64,000 nucleotides of DNA from contig CM053162.1 of NCBI GenBank assembly GCA_028571685.1, forward strand, positions 4,592,001-4,656,000, read 5' to 3'. Of this stretch, positions 22,201 to 32,160 are shown one piece after another. The position numbers and the translations under genes are program-made. The stretch comes from Heterohyrax brucei. Lineage: Eukaryota; Chordata; Mammalia; Hyracoidea; Procaviidae. Position 1 is the first letter of the stretch. The number at the start of each line of letters is the position of its first letter. The notes below the pieces were generated by a model. That model made no database searches. It was not told the origin of the DNA and saw nothing but the letters and a program-made list of their open reading frames with translations.

Positions 22201-23330
22201 GAGCCTTTTGCTAATGGGGCTTCTTGTCAGCATCTCCAGGAACCTGCAAATACAGAATCGGTCCTTTGATAGCTGCTTTTGGCAGCTCACATCCCTCTCT
22301 GTGATCTGGCTTGTTAATGCACCACTGCCGGTGTCCACACTGAGGCCATCAGCAACTCCGCTTGATAAAAATAAAGTGACAGGGGAGGGAGGATGGGTCT
22401 GTGGTTGCTATTTCAGCTACCGGCAAAGTCCTCAAATCAATCCCCCAGTGGAAGGCGGGCTTTAGAAGAGTGGCCGAGGGCACCTGCGATGTTGAGATTA
22501 ATCCCCTTTTTGTTTTCTTTCAGGCCAATCTAGGCCCTCCTGAGTAGAAGGATTTATGTTAGTCTCCTTCCTAGAAGGGGGCCACAGACTGAGAAAAGAG
22601 GGTGTGTTGTCATGTGTCGCCTCTGAGGACGCTGCTGTCGCTGTCTGTCGCTCGGCACCCCTTCAATCTCTGCCCCTCCCTGCCGGTCAGCTTTGCCTAC
22701 CTTTCTTTTCATTGTAACTTGTTTCTGTTGGTGTGCCTAGAATTCTTATCTCCTATCCGAACAAACTAACTGTAGTCCTTGAGAACACAGGCGCAGGAGA
22801 ACTTCTGCAGAGCCTGTCAGATTCTGAAGACAGGTATTAAGTGACTAAAGGGATAATAAACGGGGCTTTGATCACACTCCAACTTTGAGTCTGGAGACTG
22901 TCCCAGGTTATGTGAATTTCTTTTGCAAATTAACTAGCTCTGTGTGAAATATTCCATGGGGATAATTTTGAGATATGGTGCAGCCAAAGCAATGACTTTC
23001 TACATTTTATTTAAGCAGTGGAATCTTGCTTGGAAATAAATTATCATTTGTAACCTCAATGTATACAACAGATGCAAGCAGATGTGTTCTTCTCTGAGTG
23101 AAGGGGTAGGAGGGTGGTTACGGGAGGCCCTGAGGCAGCCTGCCAGCGCTTTGCCTTCCAGAGTTGACATCCACAGCCCATTGTCTAAGTGGTTGTGTGG
23201 GTACTCCCTGGTAGCATTCTGGAGACATTACTACTAGGCAACCTAAGGGCTTGCAGAGATTGTGCCCCATCCCTAAGAGCCATACCTGTCCTGCTGGTCC
23301 TCTTGAAATGCCCTGTTCTAAGATAAAATC
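19264..23330. other. 4 kb repeat-poor island, no gene seen
   Basis: Apart from a possible L2-like patch at 20930-20985 ('gatttattgatcacctactg'), I recognise no interspersed repeat across 4 kb, in sharp contrast with the neighbouring DNA. Sub-stretches at 20490-20900 and 21300-22480 are rich in TAAT cores and homopolymer-poor. The longest frame (141 codons, 21913-22338 minus) has no protein-like features. A cluster of conserved non-coding elements is possible but untested. Confidence 0.4.
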
Positions 23331-23334
23331 AGTT

Positions 23335-23528
23335 GCTATAAAGTCAACCGTAAGTCATGGAGACCCCCGCGTGTCAGAGTAGAACTGAGTCCCATAGGGT
23401 TTTCAGTGGCTGATTTTGTCTGAGGTGGAGTGCTAGGCCATTTTCTGAGGCAGCTGTCGGTGAACGTAAGCCTCAAACCTTTCACTTATCAGCAGAGCAT
23501 GTTAACCATTTGCACCACTGAGGACTTC
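23335..23528 (-). mobile_element. AfroSINE, long form
   Basis: Antisense: 'gttgctataaagtcaaccgt', 'gagtcccatagggttttcag', 'cctcaaacctttcacttatc' and 'gttaaccatttgcaccactg'. Diverged, about 195 bases. Confidence 0.75.
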
Positions 23529-23787
23529 TAAGTCTAGGTAACTTTCACAAAAGAAATTCTTGTTCTGGTAATCTGACTGGGCATCATTTTGTGCAGTGAT
23601 TTTTACATGCATTTTCCAGAAAGGTGACATTTAGGATAAAACTGTTCATTTTAAATACTGAGTGATAGGTTCTTACTATTCCAAATAAGGATTTTGTCAA
23701 AAATAGTAATTTACAGTTATTAACAGTTGCTCTTTTTGCTATATCAAGTGGAAGAAAAGGGAGTTTATCCCAGAACCTTATCTTTTT

Positions 23788-23920
23788 CAGAAACCTTGGT
23801 GGCATAATGATTAAGAGTTACTGCTATTAACCAAAAGGTTGGCAGTTCAAATCTACCAGGTTCTCCTTGGAAACTCGATGGAGCAGTTCTGTTCTGTCTT
23901 ACAGGGTCTCTATTGACTCA
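23788..23920 (+). mobile_element. AfroSINE A, 5' part (outer copy of a nested pair)
   Basis: 'cagaaaccttggtggcataa' through 'ggcagttcaaatctaccagg' to 'ctattgactca'. The copy stops exactly where a second AfroSINE begins and resumes at 24091, so the two pieces are one element split by an insertion. Confidence 0.93.
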
Positions 23921-24090
23921 GGGAAACCCTGGTGGTGAAGAGGACTAAGTGCTACATCTGCTAACCATAAAGGTCAGCAGTTGAAATCCACGAGGCACTT
24001 TCTGGGGACTCTATGGGGCAGTTCTACTCTGATTTCTGGGGTCACTATGAGTCAGACCCGACTCAATGGCAGTGGTTATTTCGTTTTGGT
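23921..24090 (+). mobile_element. AfroSINE B inserted in AfroSINE A
   Basis: Complete short-form copy from 'gggaaaccctggtggtgaag' to a T/G tail ending 'cgttttggt'. It is bracketed by ATTGACTCA (23912-23920) and ATTGAGTCA (24091-24099), an 8-of-9 target-site duplication lying within the conserved 3' region of copy A. This fixes the order of insertion: A first, then B. Confidence 0.93.
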
Positions 24091-24145
24091 ATTGAGTCAG
24101 AATCAACTCAGTGGCAGTAAGTTTGTTTGTTTTTTAACTTTTAAT
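24091..24145 (+). mobile_element. AfroSINE A, 3' part
   Basis: 'attgagtcagaatcaactca' then 'gtggcagtaagtttgtttg' and T-run: the missing tail of the copy begun at 23788. Confidence 0.92.
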
Positions 24146-24557
24146 CCTTTCTAGTATTTCTCCTCCCAGTACTGTGAATTGTGGAAGCATTTTGGCTCTA
24201 AGCATCAATATTCTGGAGATGGCATTTATCTTACAGTGTTACTGCTCCAGGTATAATTCTGTGCTTAGACCATATGGCACCATTCTGGAGAGCAGAGGGA
24301 CGGTTGCTGGCTCACATGCAAGATGCCTACCTGAGCACAGTTATGCTTCATTTGTAAGAAGACGGCTTTAGCTCCTGTCTCATGTTGTGCTAAATATATA
24401 GGAGATGTAACCCATTTTTCTCCAACAATACAAAACTCTTTCCTGAAAAGTGTTACCACGAAGACATACAGTTTCTTCTAAAGAATCACTGAGTAGTTAA
24501 GTCATTGGGCCATAAAAGACAACTCCGGATTTCTAGCCTGTGTATTTTCACTGAGTT
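24146..24557. other. single-copy DNA
   Basis: No gene or named repeat recognised in this 400-base gap. Frames of 64-65 codons on opposite strands overlap each other and lack domains. Confidence 0.4.
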
Positions 24558-24569
24558 ACAGCTTCTGGT

Positions 24570-24643
24570 CAGTTCTACCCTGGCCCCTAGGGTTGCCGTG
24601 AGTCGGATGCGACTCGACAGCACTTGGCTTTGGCTCACCTCGC
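24570..24643 (+). mobile_element. 5'-truncated AfroSINE with 12-base target-site duplication
   Basis: 'cagttctaccctggccccta' followed by 'gccgtgagtcggatgcgact' and 'cgacagcacttggctttggc'. Flanked by the perfect direct repeat ACAGCTTCTGGT at 24558-24569 and 24644-24655, direct evidence of target-primed insertion of a headless 3' fragment. The 3' end belongs to the TTGGC-tailed type. Confidence 0.9.
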
Positions 24644-24659
24644 ACAGCTTCTGGTGAAT

Positions 24660-25848
24660 TATACTTCTTCATTGTAATTGTTAACTGGTGGAGACTCAGG
24701 AACTTACTGGGGATACAGTGTAAATCAGAGTGCCATGGGCATGAAGGATGTCATGCAAACATATACAGATACTGGCTTGAGCAGTGGGGATGTTGGTAGG
24801 AAACATAGACAGCCTCAACATAAGAAATAATATGGTTCATTTCTTATTTTCTACTTCTCACCAATCCACTTTTCTGCCTTCTGAATCCTTAGTAAGAACT
24901 ACTGTTATATTTAACTGCATTTTCTCTGCTGAATAATTTAATTGATTTATTACAGGCATGGCCTTTGTGCACCCTGTGCCTGAACGTCCTACAGTGAGTT
25001 TTGTTACCTTCTTGGCCGTGTTTACTGCCTCCCCATTGTGCAAGTAACTGGTAGGCTGGCATCTAACAGATGGAAAAGAAAGCATCGTATAGATATCAAA
25101 GCTTAGTGGTTAAATGTCAATTGCTTCTGAGGCACATGGCATTCAAGACCCCTGTGCTTTTTGAAATATGCTCTAAGTAACCTATTTTTCCATGTGAACA
25201 CAGACCTCGGTGGATGAAGGTTATTTTCAAGTAGCCCTCAAGATTAAAGGTGCTTGCTCTTCCAGATAGTTTCTATCTAATGCTTTGGATTATGATATTG
25301 AGCCATCCTGTGATCAGAACTCCAAATTCTAAGAATAACAAGAATTGGAAGCCAGCCACATTGAAAGCTGCTACATGAAAGGCATGCATGAATTTAAGGG
25401 TCAAGTCCAGCCCATATGGTCTGTCAAGGCCCTGATGCAGTAACCCCAGGACATACAAATTGACGCACAGAACCGTTCATCATCTCTGTTTCCTGATGTG
25501 TCAGTCACTGCACTGAGCAACACTCCCTGCCCCCGACTCCCGCTCCGAGTCAGACCTTACCCAACTCCTTCTTGTCCAAATTTATGCCACAGGCTTCTTT
25601 CAACAGTAGGTGGTTCAATTCCAGTTGCCAGTTTCTAGAAAGCTCCTCAGGAATTGTATTATGAAATAATTAAGAGCTCCTACATTTACAAATTCAAGGA
25701 TAAGATTTCATTTTATTTAACCTAAACTCGTTGGTTGTTGTTTTCAAAGAACCAGCTTTTGGTGTTGTCATCTCTTTTGATGTTTTTTTCTGTTTTCTGT
25801 TTCATTTAATTCTGCTGTAATTTGTATTATTTGTTTTCTCCTGTTTCC
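24660..25848. other. single-copy DNA, no gene seen
   Basis: No recognised repeat in 1.2 kb, although 25090-25145 ('agtggttaaatgtcaattgc') has a faint tRNA-SINE look. Short frames are not supported. Confidence 0.4.
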
Positions 25849-25850
25849 TG

Positions 25851-26027
25851 GAAACCCTGATGGTGTAGTGGTTAAGTGCTACTTCTGCTAACCAAAAGGT
25901 CAATAGTTCAAATCCACCAGGTGCTCCTTGGAAAAACTGTACAGGGCAGTTCTACTCTGGCCTGTAGGGTCGCTATGAGTTAGAATAAACTCGATGGTGG
26001 TGGGTTGGGTTGGGTTTGGTTTTAACC
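25851..26027 (+). mobile_element. AfroSINE, short form, well preserved
   Basis: The clearest copy in the window. Head 'gaaaccctgatggtgtagtg' and 'gttaagtgct' (A-box region), 'agttcaaatccaccaggtgc' (B-box region), body 'gggcagttctactctggcct', 'gtagggtcgctatgagttag', and a pentanucleotide-type tail of GGGTT/GGTTT units. Low divergence suggests a fairly young insertion. Confidence 0.96.
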
Positions 26028-26270
26028 TCACAGGAAGTGATTTGGACACTTGTGACTCATCTACCCTGGCAGGAAAATCGGGTGTGAAATTAGTTCACCA
26101 GCAAAAAACTTATCAGTTTCATAGATGGAAAGTAAGTAAACTTGGGTCCCAATAAGGGAACACTGGTGACAGATCGCATGAAGGAGCAGACATGTATTTA
26201 GTGATTGAAAAAAAAAATTATTCTGTGTGATTTCAAATGCTTACTGTCTTCTCACTGAGGCTATACCAAG
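26028..26270. other. single-copy DNA
   Basis: Short gap between SINE and L2-like sequence. Nothing recognised. Confidence 0.4.
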
Positions 26271-26271
26271 G

Positions 26272-26400
26272 TTGAACACATTCAACTGGAATATAAGCCC
26301 CATAAGGCAGGAGTTTGCGTCTGTTTTTCTCCTCAGTACCCCCAACATCTAAGACTCCTCGATGCATAGTGATCAGTGAATATTTGTTGACTACTGGTCT
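26272..26400 (+). mobile_element. probable L2 LINE 3' end
   Basis: 'tggaatataagccccataag' and 'gcaggagtttgcgtctgt', then 'agtgatcagtgaatatttgt' and 'tgactac' match the L2 3' UTR pattern (aatgtaagctccatgag, gcagggac, ctcaataaatatttgttga). Ancient and diverged. Confidence 0.6.
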
Positions 26401-28150
26401 GACTGGTAAGACATGACAATAAAAGCTGAAATCCTGAACCCTTTCTGATAGTTCCACAGAAATCAAATCCTTAAGTTCTTGCTTCAGAATCATTTCAAAT
26501 GGTTGTCATTTTCTTACCTTTCCAAAGTCACACTCAACAGCAACGCTGCCCACTGTTGTGACTGTTCTGATCCTCTCCCTGCCATCCTTTTGTAAATGAT
26601 TTCAGAACAACACCGAAAACACACTGTTATGTTCACATACACAGGAATCTAGTAGATGGGGTTCTTGTATATTGCTGTAGCCTGGGGCCCCACCTATTTT
26701 CCTGCCATTAGTAGGTGGCAGACGAAGGGACTAGAAATTGTGTTTGTGTCTGGCATGCCATCTGGATAAGAGCAGATCCGTCTCTTCGATATCTAACTGT
26801 CATGGTCAGCTTTGATGTGTGTTCACTTTAAACCAGGGCATGTGTACATGCTTCCATTTTGTGCTGTTTTCTTCTTTACATGCTGAAAACTTACACTGCC
26901 TGGTCATATGTTTACTTTTAACACACAGTGGCAAAGCCTACTTTGAAGGGCAAGACAGATATTGAAATGGAAATTCCATCTCCATGATTACTTTAGTTTT
27001 GAATAATTTGTAATTGCATTCATGCTGTTGGAGTGTGTAGCAGCCACAAGCTAAGAAGGTATTTTCAGCTGTTGAGTGAATGTGATTCTACCATTAAATA
27101 ACGATTTATTGCTGCTCTAGTCACAGACTCTTGTTTGCATGGATGCCTGGATGTTTTCCTTTATTAAAGCCACTTGGTTTATTAATCACTTCTTTCAGTG
27201 CAGACCCCAATAACACAGTGGGCACGTCCCACCCCTCCTCCCGCTTTTGTTCCCAATAGCAAAGCAGCTGCCACAAACACACTCAGCAGAAAAGCCTCAT
27301 CCCCCGAGGGAGCACTTACAGAATTGACCTTAAAGAGCAATTTCAGTCAGGAGTAGAAAGGCTCAATTGTTCATAAACCTGACATTTATTACTTGGAGAT
27401 TCTTTCTCTACGGTACATGCTGCTCTTTACAATTTTATCAAATCAAGTGCTCTTTTCATCAGTGTCCCAGTTTCCCTCCAGGCTGTCTCCCACCTCTTAG
27501 TGCTCCCACCTACCTGTAGGCTTTGTGTGGTGCAGAACACAAAACATAGTGGTCATTGCTTGGAAAGTGGGTTCCTGGCCAGGCGAGGATGGCATCTGCA
27601 ACAGAGGACACACAGTCCGTGTCCTTTCTTTTTTACTTAGACATCAGGTATTAAGAAAAAAGATAGATGATGACAGTTTTCTGTTCCATAATGAAACACA
27701 TCTCTTTTAAATTTGTCGTTTTCTGGTTTGCTGGATCAGAACAATACTTCCAGTCAGTCTGTTACAAGCCTTCAGTGCCCCAGTGCTTACCAAATGGTAA
27801 ACAAACGGTAAACACAATATTTGCCAGATTGAAGGGTTTTGAGACTCAGTATAGAATTAACTTAATTATATTATTTAAATTTTTAAGCTGTTAAATTACA
27901 GAAATCTCAATCCCTCTCATCTTGATTTAAATGAACTCAGATTCTGGGAAATGGATAATTCAGGATTTGTGTGCAGTGATCTAGGGCAGGGGATGGACCA
28001 ACCTGTGAACGTGTTTGTGTGTGTGTACACACAAGCACAGGTGCACACATCCCACACACAGGGCGCTTTGAAGATAATCAAATAGACTAACGTGCATGGT
28101 TGCTTTGGCAACTGTAAAATACTAGACAGATATAAGCTTATTTTCTAACT
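26401..28150. other. single-copy DNA, possible conserved non-coding element near 26900-27450
   Basis: No named repeat is seen. The stretch 26930-27420 is compositionally smooth and contains octamer- and homeobox-like motifs ('gtttgcatggat', 'tttattaatcac', 'taataac'). No gene can be defended. A GT/CA patch lies at about 28010-28065. Confidence 0.35.
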
Positions 28151-28760
28151 TTTTGCTTTTAAATAGGTTCCAACTTACAGAAAAATTGCAAGAATAGTAC
28201 AAAATCTTGAAGATGCGCAAAAGATTTGCCTGCTGCTAACATTTTACCACATGTGTTTTTATCATTTTCTAAATGGATGGACAGATGGATAGATAATATG
28301 AGTATTGTATTCTTTTGACCGCTTTGGAATAAACTACAGACATTTTATCCCAATACGCCGTTGTGTATTTCCTAAGAATAAAATAATTTCTTATGTTTTC
28401 AAAGTTAGGATATTTAACCTTAATAAAATATTATAATTTAATATACAGTTAATCTTTCCAAATTTACCAGTAACAATTTTATGACATTTTTCCCATTGGA
28501 ATCTAGTATAGAATCACACAATGCATTTAGCTATCATGTCTCTGCAGTCTCTTTAACCTTTCTTTGTCTTTCAAGACACCGACATTCTTGTAGGTGTTGA
28601 CATTTGCAGAATGCCCCCCAATCTGAGTTTGTTTTAAGACTGGATTCAAATTGTGCATTTCTTGATATGAATGCAATATACCTGATATATCCTTCACAGT
28701 GCATCACATTAAGTGATACAGAATATTGGTTTATCATTTACTGACAATGTTGATTTTAAT
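28150..28760. mobile_element. old L1 3' UTR sequence (L1M-like)
   Basis: 'ccaacttacagaaaaattgc' and 'aagaatagtacaaaatctt', then 'aataaactacagacatttta', 'tgtatttcctaagaataaaa' are phrases of ancient mammalian L1M 3' regions. Strongly diverged; orientation not stated because I could not fix it from recall. Confidence 0.6.
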
Positions 28761-29203
28761 TTCTTAGTTGTCAGGATTATGCATTGTAGTTTTATTTTCT
28801 ATTGTAATTTAGTAATTTCTGGGGATGAAGGATGTTTTGAGACTATGTAAGTTGCTTTAGCTTGCTGATCAAAAATATTTAATTAATATAATTTATTCAT
28901 TATAAATGATTACCTAATGCAAGTAAGGCTGAAGTGCTATCACTCTCATATATTGCAGAAAGCATTGGAAAAGTTTATCTAGTCTTTCAAAAGAAATTTG
29001 CAGCATATTTTCAAGAGCATACGTATGTTACTCCTTCACTCCAATTAATTGATTTCTGAGAATTCATTCAAAAGAAAGGATTGAAAATGCAGTAAATATT
29101 AGGGGAATACAAATCTTCAGCACAGAATTGTACACAGAGGGAAGGAAAACATTTGAACACAACCCAAATTCCAAAAATTAATGAATCAATATGTTTATTC
29201 AAG
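28761..29203. other. single-copy A+T-rich DNA
   Basis: No gene or named repeat recognised. Confidence 0.35.
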
Positions 29204-29204
29204 T

Positions 29205-29340
29205 TGATTCTGATTCAGCAACCCTATAGGACAGAATAGGACTGCACTATAGAATTTCTAAGAAGTGCCTGGTAGATTACAACAGCTGACCTTTTGGTTA
29301 GCAGCTATAGCTTTTAACCACTATGCCAACAGGGTTTCCA
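29205..29340 (-). mobile_element. AfroSINE, short form
   Basis: Antisense copy: 'ttgattctgattcagcaacc', 'ctataggacagaataggact', 'gaccttttggttagcagcta', 'ttaaccactatgccaacagg' and 'gtttcc'. Its head end abuts a CA microsatellite. Confidence 0.92.
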
Positions 29341-29354
29341 ACATACACACACAC

Positions 29355-29409
<55 letters not shown>
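29341..29409. repeat. (CA)n microsatellite
   Basis: ACATACACAC units then a nearly pure AC run to 29409. It fills the space between the SINE head and the first readable base of the mariner terminal repeat, and has probably eroded the mariner end. Confidence 0.93.
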
Positions 29410-29410
<1 letters not shown>

Positions 29411-29619
29411 GATCTGACAATTAAGTTTATGAACTCATACTGGAAAAAGTGCTACATGCTCATTGCTGAATATCACTATGGTCACCTTCAAAGTACTCCC
29501 CTTGGGAAGCTTGGCACTGATGCCAGCACCTAGTCCACTCTTCGAAACAGTTTTGGAATGCTTTCTGGAATGGCCTGATGGAATTAGTATCTGGAATTAC
29601 CCTTGATGTCCTGAATGTC

Positions 29620-30783
29620 ATCAAAATGCCTTCCTATCAACATTTCCTTTATCTTCGAGTAAAGAAAAACGTCATTGGAGCCAGATCAAGCGAGTAGGGA
29701 GGCAATTCCAATACGTTGTCTGTTTACTGGCTAAAAACTTCCTCACAGACAGTGCCATGTGAGCTGATGCATTCTTGTGACGCAAAGCTCAAGGTGATTT
29801 CATCTAACTTTTTCACGTAGCCTTTTCAGAACTTCCAAATAGTAAAGGTTAACTGTTTGTTCAGTTGGTACAAATTCATAATGAACAATATCTCTGCTAT
29901 CAAAAAAGGTTAGCAAACTTTTTTAATTTTAATTTTATTTTTTTTATTTAATATGACTGAGTGAAAACGTACATTCCCATATAAATTTACATGCCCACCT
30001 ATATGCAGCTTCCACTGCTCTCCCTGTCTGGTGACAGCACACTATTCCTCTCTGTTCCATCCATGTCTCATACTCCTAACAGTCTCCTTTCTCTTCCTCT
30101 CCATCCACTCTCCTTCCTCCAGCCAGAGGTCAGCAGGATGATATCCTGTAGATGTATGGAACCATAAAGTGCATCTAATATATGGTCACTCTGCATCGCC
30201 AAGTCCAATCCAAACTCTTGATTTGGACTGATAGAAGTTTTTTTGTTTGTGGAGAATTGGCTGACTTCCACTGTGCACTTTGATACTTTGCTTCAGGGTC
30301 ATATAGTGTACACCCATGTTTCATCATCGGTTATGATACAGCCTAGAACATTGTTTTCCCTCTCCAAAAGGTCTTGGCAAACATCAGCTCTCCTTTGCTT
30401 TTGTTCATTGTGATCTCTGTCAGGACCATTTTTGCACACACCTCTCTTATGCCAAGATTTTCAGTTAAGATTTTCCTAACTTAGTCGATGTTTACTCCGT
30501 CTGCTATGCTTCTCAAAGTCAGTTGATGATTTTGACACAAAGTTTGACAATTTTTTGTGATGTTTTCATCAGTTCTTCTCATTACTGGCCACCCTGACTT
30601 CTCTTTATCAGTGAAGCTTTCTCTCCCCTCAGAAAAACGTTTGATCCATTTGTATACTGCCATTTTCTTCATGGCATTATCTCCGTAATCTCAGACTACC
30701 GTGTCCCTGATTTCATTTCCACTCTTGCCAAGTTTACCAGGAAATTTAATGTTTGTTCTTTGCTCTAATTCAAGCTCTGACAT
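29620..30783 (-). pseudogene. mariner transposase pseudogene (DD34D family)
   Basis: Reading begins with M-S-E-L-E-L-E-Q at 30783. The N-terminal DNA-binding part follows, with 'GDNAMKKMAVYKWIKRF' near 30690-30630 and 'DENITKN' after it. At least two nonsense codons (about 30691-30693, and just after the N-I-D at 30481) break the first third. The first catalytic aspartate is kept in D-D-E-T-W-V-Y near 30330. At the second site the expected H-D-N reads H-K-N (about 29775), and at the third the expected aspartate reads threonine in A-P-M-T-F-F (about 29680). Two of three catalytic residues are gone and a 288-base L1 insertion splits the frame, so it cannot be active. Confidence 0.85.
29923..30210 (-). 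mobile_element. 5'-truncated L1 3' UTR inserted in mariner
   Basis: On the plus strand it starts with an A/T-rich tail and 'tttaatatgactgagtgaaa', then 'cattcccatataaatttaca' and continues to 'ctgcatcgccaagtccaat'. It is the antisense of the 3' UTR of the L1 at 35241-38380. The nine-base repeat CAAACTTTT (29914-29922) / CAAACTCTT (30211-30219) flanks it, and the second mariner copy at 38534 lacks the insert at the same place. Confidence 0.92.
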
Positions 30784-30957
30784 TCTCACAACAACATACA
30801 AAAACACGCAACAATAAAAATGAATGCCATTCAGCAAGGCACTGCCATGTGTTGAGCTGTGAGACATTGACATACCAAGGTTATGAAACCTTTGTACAGT
30901 GGTGCCAACATAAGTGCATCGTGACAAGTTCATGAACTTAATTGTCAGACTCCGTAT

Positions 30958-31127
30958 AACCATAGCTGTTGGGTCAGTGCCAACTTATAGTGACCCCTTG
31001 AGTTTTCCAAGGGCATATATACCAAAGAAGACTGCTACATCTTTTCCCTGCAGAGCAGCAAATGGTTTTGAACTACCAATCTTTCTGTTAGCAGCCAATC
31101 TCTTTAACCACTGCACCACTGGGGCTT
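30958..31127 (-). mobile_element. AfroSINE, long form
   Basis: Antisense: 'catagctgttgggtcagtgc' and 'caacttatagtgacccct', 'cagagcagcaaatggttttg', 'aactaccaatctttctgtta', 'taaccactgcaccactgggg'. It begins within a few bases of the mariner end. Confidence 0.88.
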
Positions 31128-31162
31128 ATTTTATTGATACATACAAACAAGCACACCATCCC

Positions 31163-31347
31163 TTTACTGATTTCAACTCATAGTGACTCTTTATGATGGG
31201 GCTGAATTGCCTCATAGGGTTTCCAAGGCTGTAATATTTATGGAAATAGGTTGCCAGATCTTTTCTCCTAGGGAACAGCTGGTGGTTTTAACTGTGAACA
31301 TCATGATTAGCAGTCAAGAGCTTAGCCACTGTACCACCAAGTGTATC
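31163..31347 (-). mobile_element. AfroSINE, long form
   Basis: Antisense: 'gatttcaactcatagtgact', 'cctcatagggtttccaaggc', 'tgtaatatttatggaaatag' (the long-form insert), 'cttagccactgtaccaccaa'. Confidence 0.88.
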
Positions 31348-31370
31348 TATAAATCTCTGTATACATATGA

Positions 31371-31426
31371 CAAGCCAAGCCAAGTGCTGTTGAGTTGGAT
31401 CAGACTCACGGCAATCCTAGAGTCCA
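31371..31426 (-). mobile_element. SINE 3' stub with TTGGC tail
   Basis: Antisense: 'caagccaagccaagtgctgt' then 'tgagttggatcagactcacg' and 'gcaatcctag'. The GCCAA units are the complement of the TTGGC tail seen in other stubs. Confidence 0.75.
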
Positions 31427-31444
31427 GAGTACTGCATACGTATA

Positions 31445-32160
31445 TATAAACAAAATATTTGCCATTTTAACATTTTTACATGTACAGTTCAGTGACATCA
31501 TGTTCATCAAATTGAGAAACCGTCACAGATACCAAATGTATTTTTTTCCATCACCCTTAACAGATATTCAGTGCCCTGAATCGTACTCTTACTCATTGTT
31601 TAGAGCATCCAGTGATGATTCCTTGGTAAGTAATTACTACTATGGTTGCAAAACAGTGATTTACAAAACTATCATCCTTTGCATCTATTAGTTGGTTTTC
31701 CTACTCCAAAGAGGATCTTGGTCTTTTCTACCATTTTTTAATTGTTTGCGTTTGTTAATTATCTGCGTGGGATCATGGAACTTTATGCAATAGATTATAT
31801 TCCATTTATCTTACTGTTTTTTTTTTTATTTTTGAAGTTTTCCTGATTTTGCAGTGTGTACCCCATCAGGCTGGACCCTGGGTCCTTTGACATGTCTCCA
31901 TCATTCTCTGAACAGATCCTTTCTTCCCATGCAACAAGATATTAGGGGTTCACCTTGGACTTTCCTGGTCTCAGGCCTGAAATGAGAATTTCTCCAAGGA
32001 TTCTTTATACTACTGAATGAAACTGGGTACTTAAAAAACACACAATCTTGGAAGTGCTTAGTGCTACATAGTGTCATTGCTTCTAGACCTTTAAACACTC
32101 CTGTCATTGCTTTCATAGTTCCCAGTGGTGATAAAATTGTTTTAAATTTGGATTCTACTC
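31445..32160. mobile_element. old L1 3' region (L1M-like), in pieces
   Basis: 'gccattttaacatttttaca' and 'tgtacagttcagtgacatc', then 'agatattcagtgccctgaa', resemble antisense L1 3' UTR. Further on, 'ggtcctttgacatgtctcca', 'gaatttctccaaggattctt' and 'gtgtcattgcttctagacct' are phrases of L1M 3' UTRs. Both parts are diverged. They may be one or two insertions. Confidence 0.6.

Larger units (their letters stand above)
29413..30954 (-). mobile_element. mariner-family DNA transposon, inactive, with L1 inserted
   Basis: Both ends carry the inverted sequence TCTGACAATTAAGTT (29413 onward and, reversed, up to 30949), continuing into 'CATGAACT'-type sequence. About 1.25 kb remains after removing the inserted L1 (29923-30210), the usual mariner length. 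The minus strand encodes a broken transposase (separate entry). Mariner elements move by cut-and-paste into TA sites; the right flank has TATA at about 30953. The left flank has been replaced by CA repeats, so the TA duplication cannot be confirmed. Confidence 0.9.

Noticed and set aside
21913..22338. 141-codon minus-strand frame in the repeat-poor island
   Set aside because: No recognisable domain, composition not protein-like, and overlapped by a 97-codon frame on the other strand. Non-coding conservation is the likelier explanation if the region is conserved.
25851..25925. tRNA gene
   Set aside because: A- and B-box-like motifs are present, but the sequence continues into the SINE body and does not fold as a complete tRNA. 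It is the AfroSINE head.
29341..29409. CRISPR or tandem array
   Set aside because: Simple CA dinucleotide repeat in a mammalian genome; no spacers.
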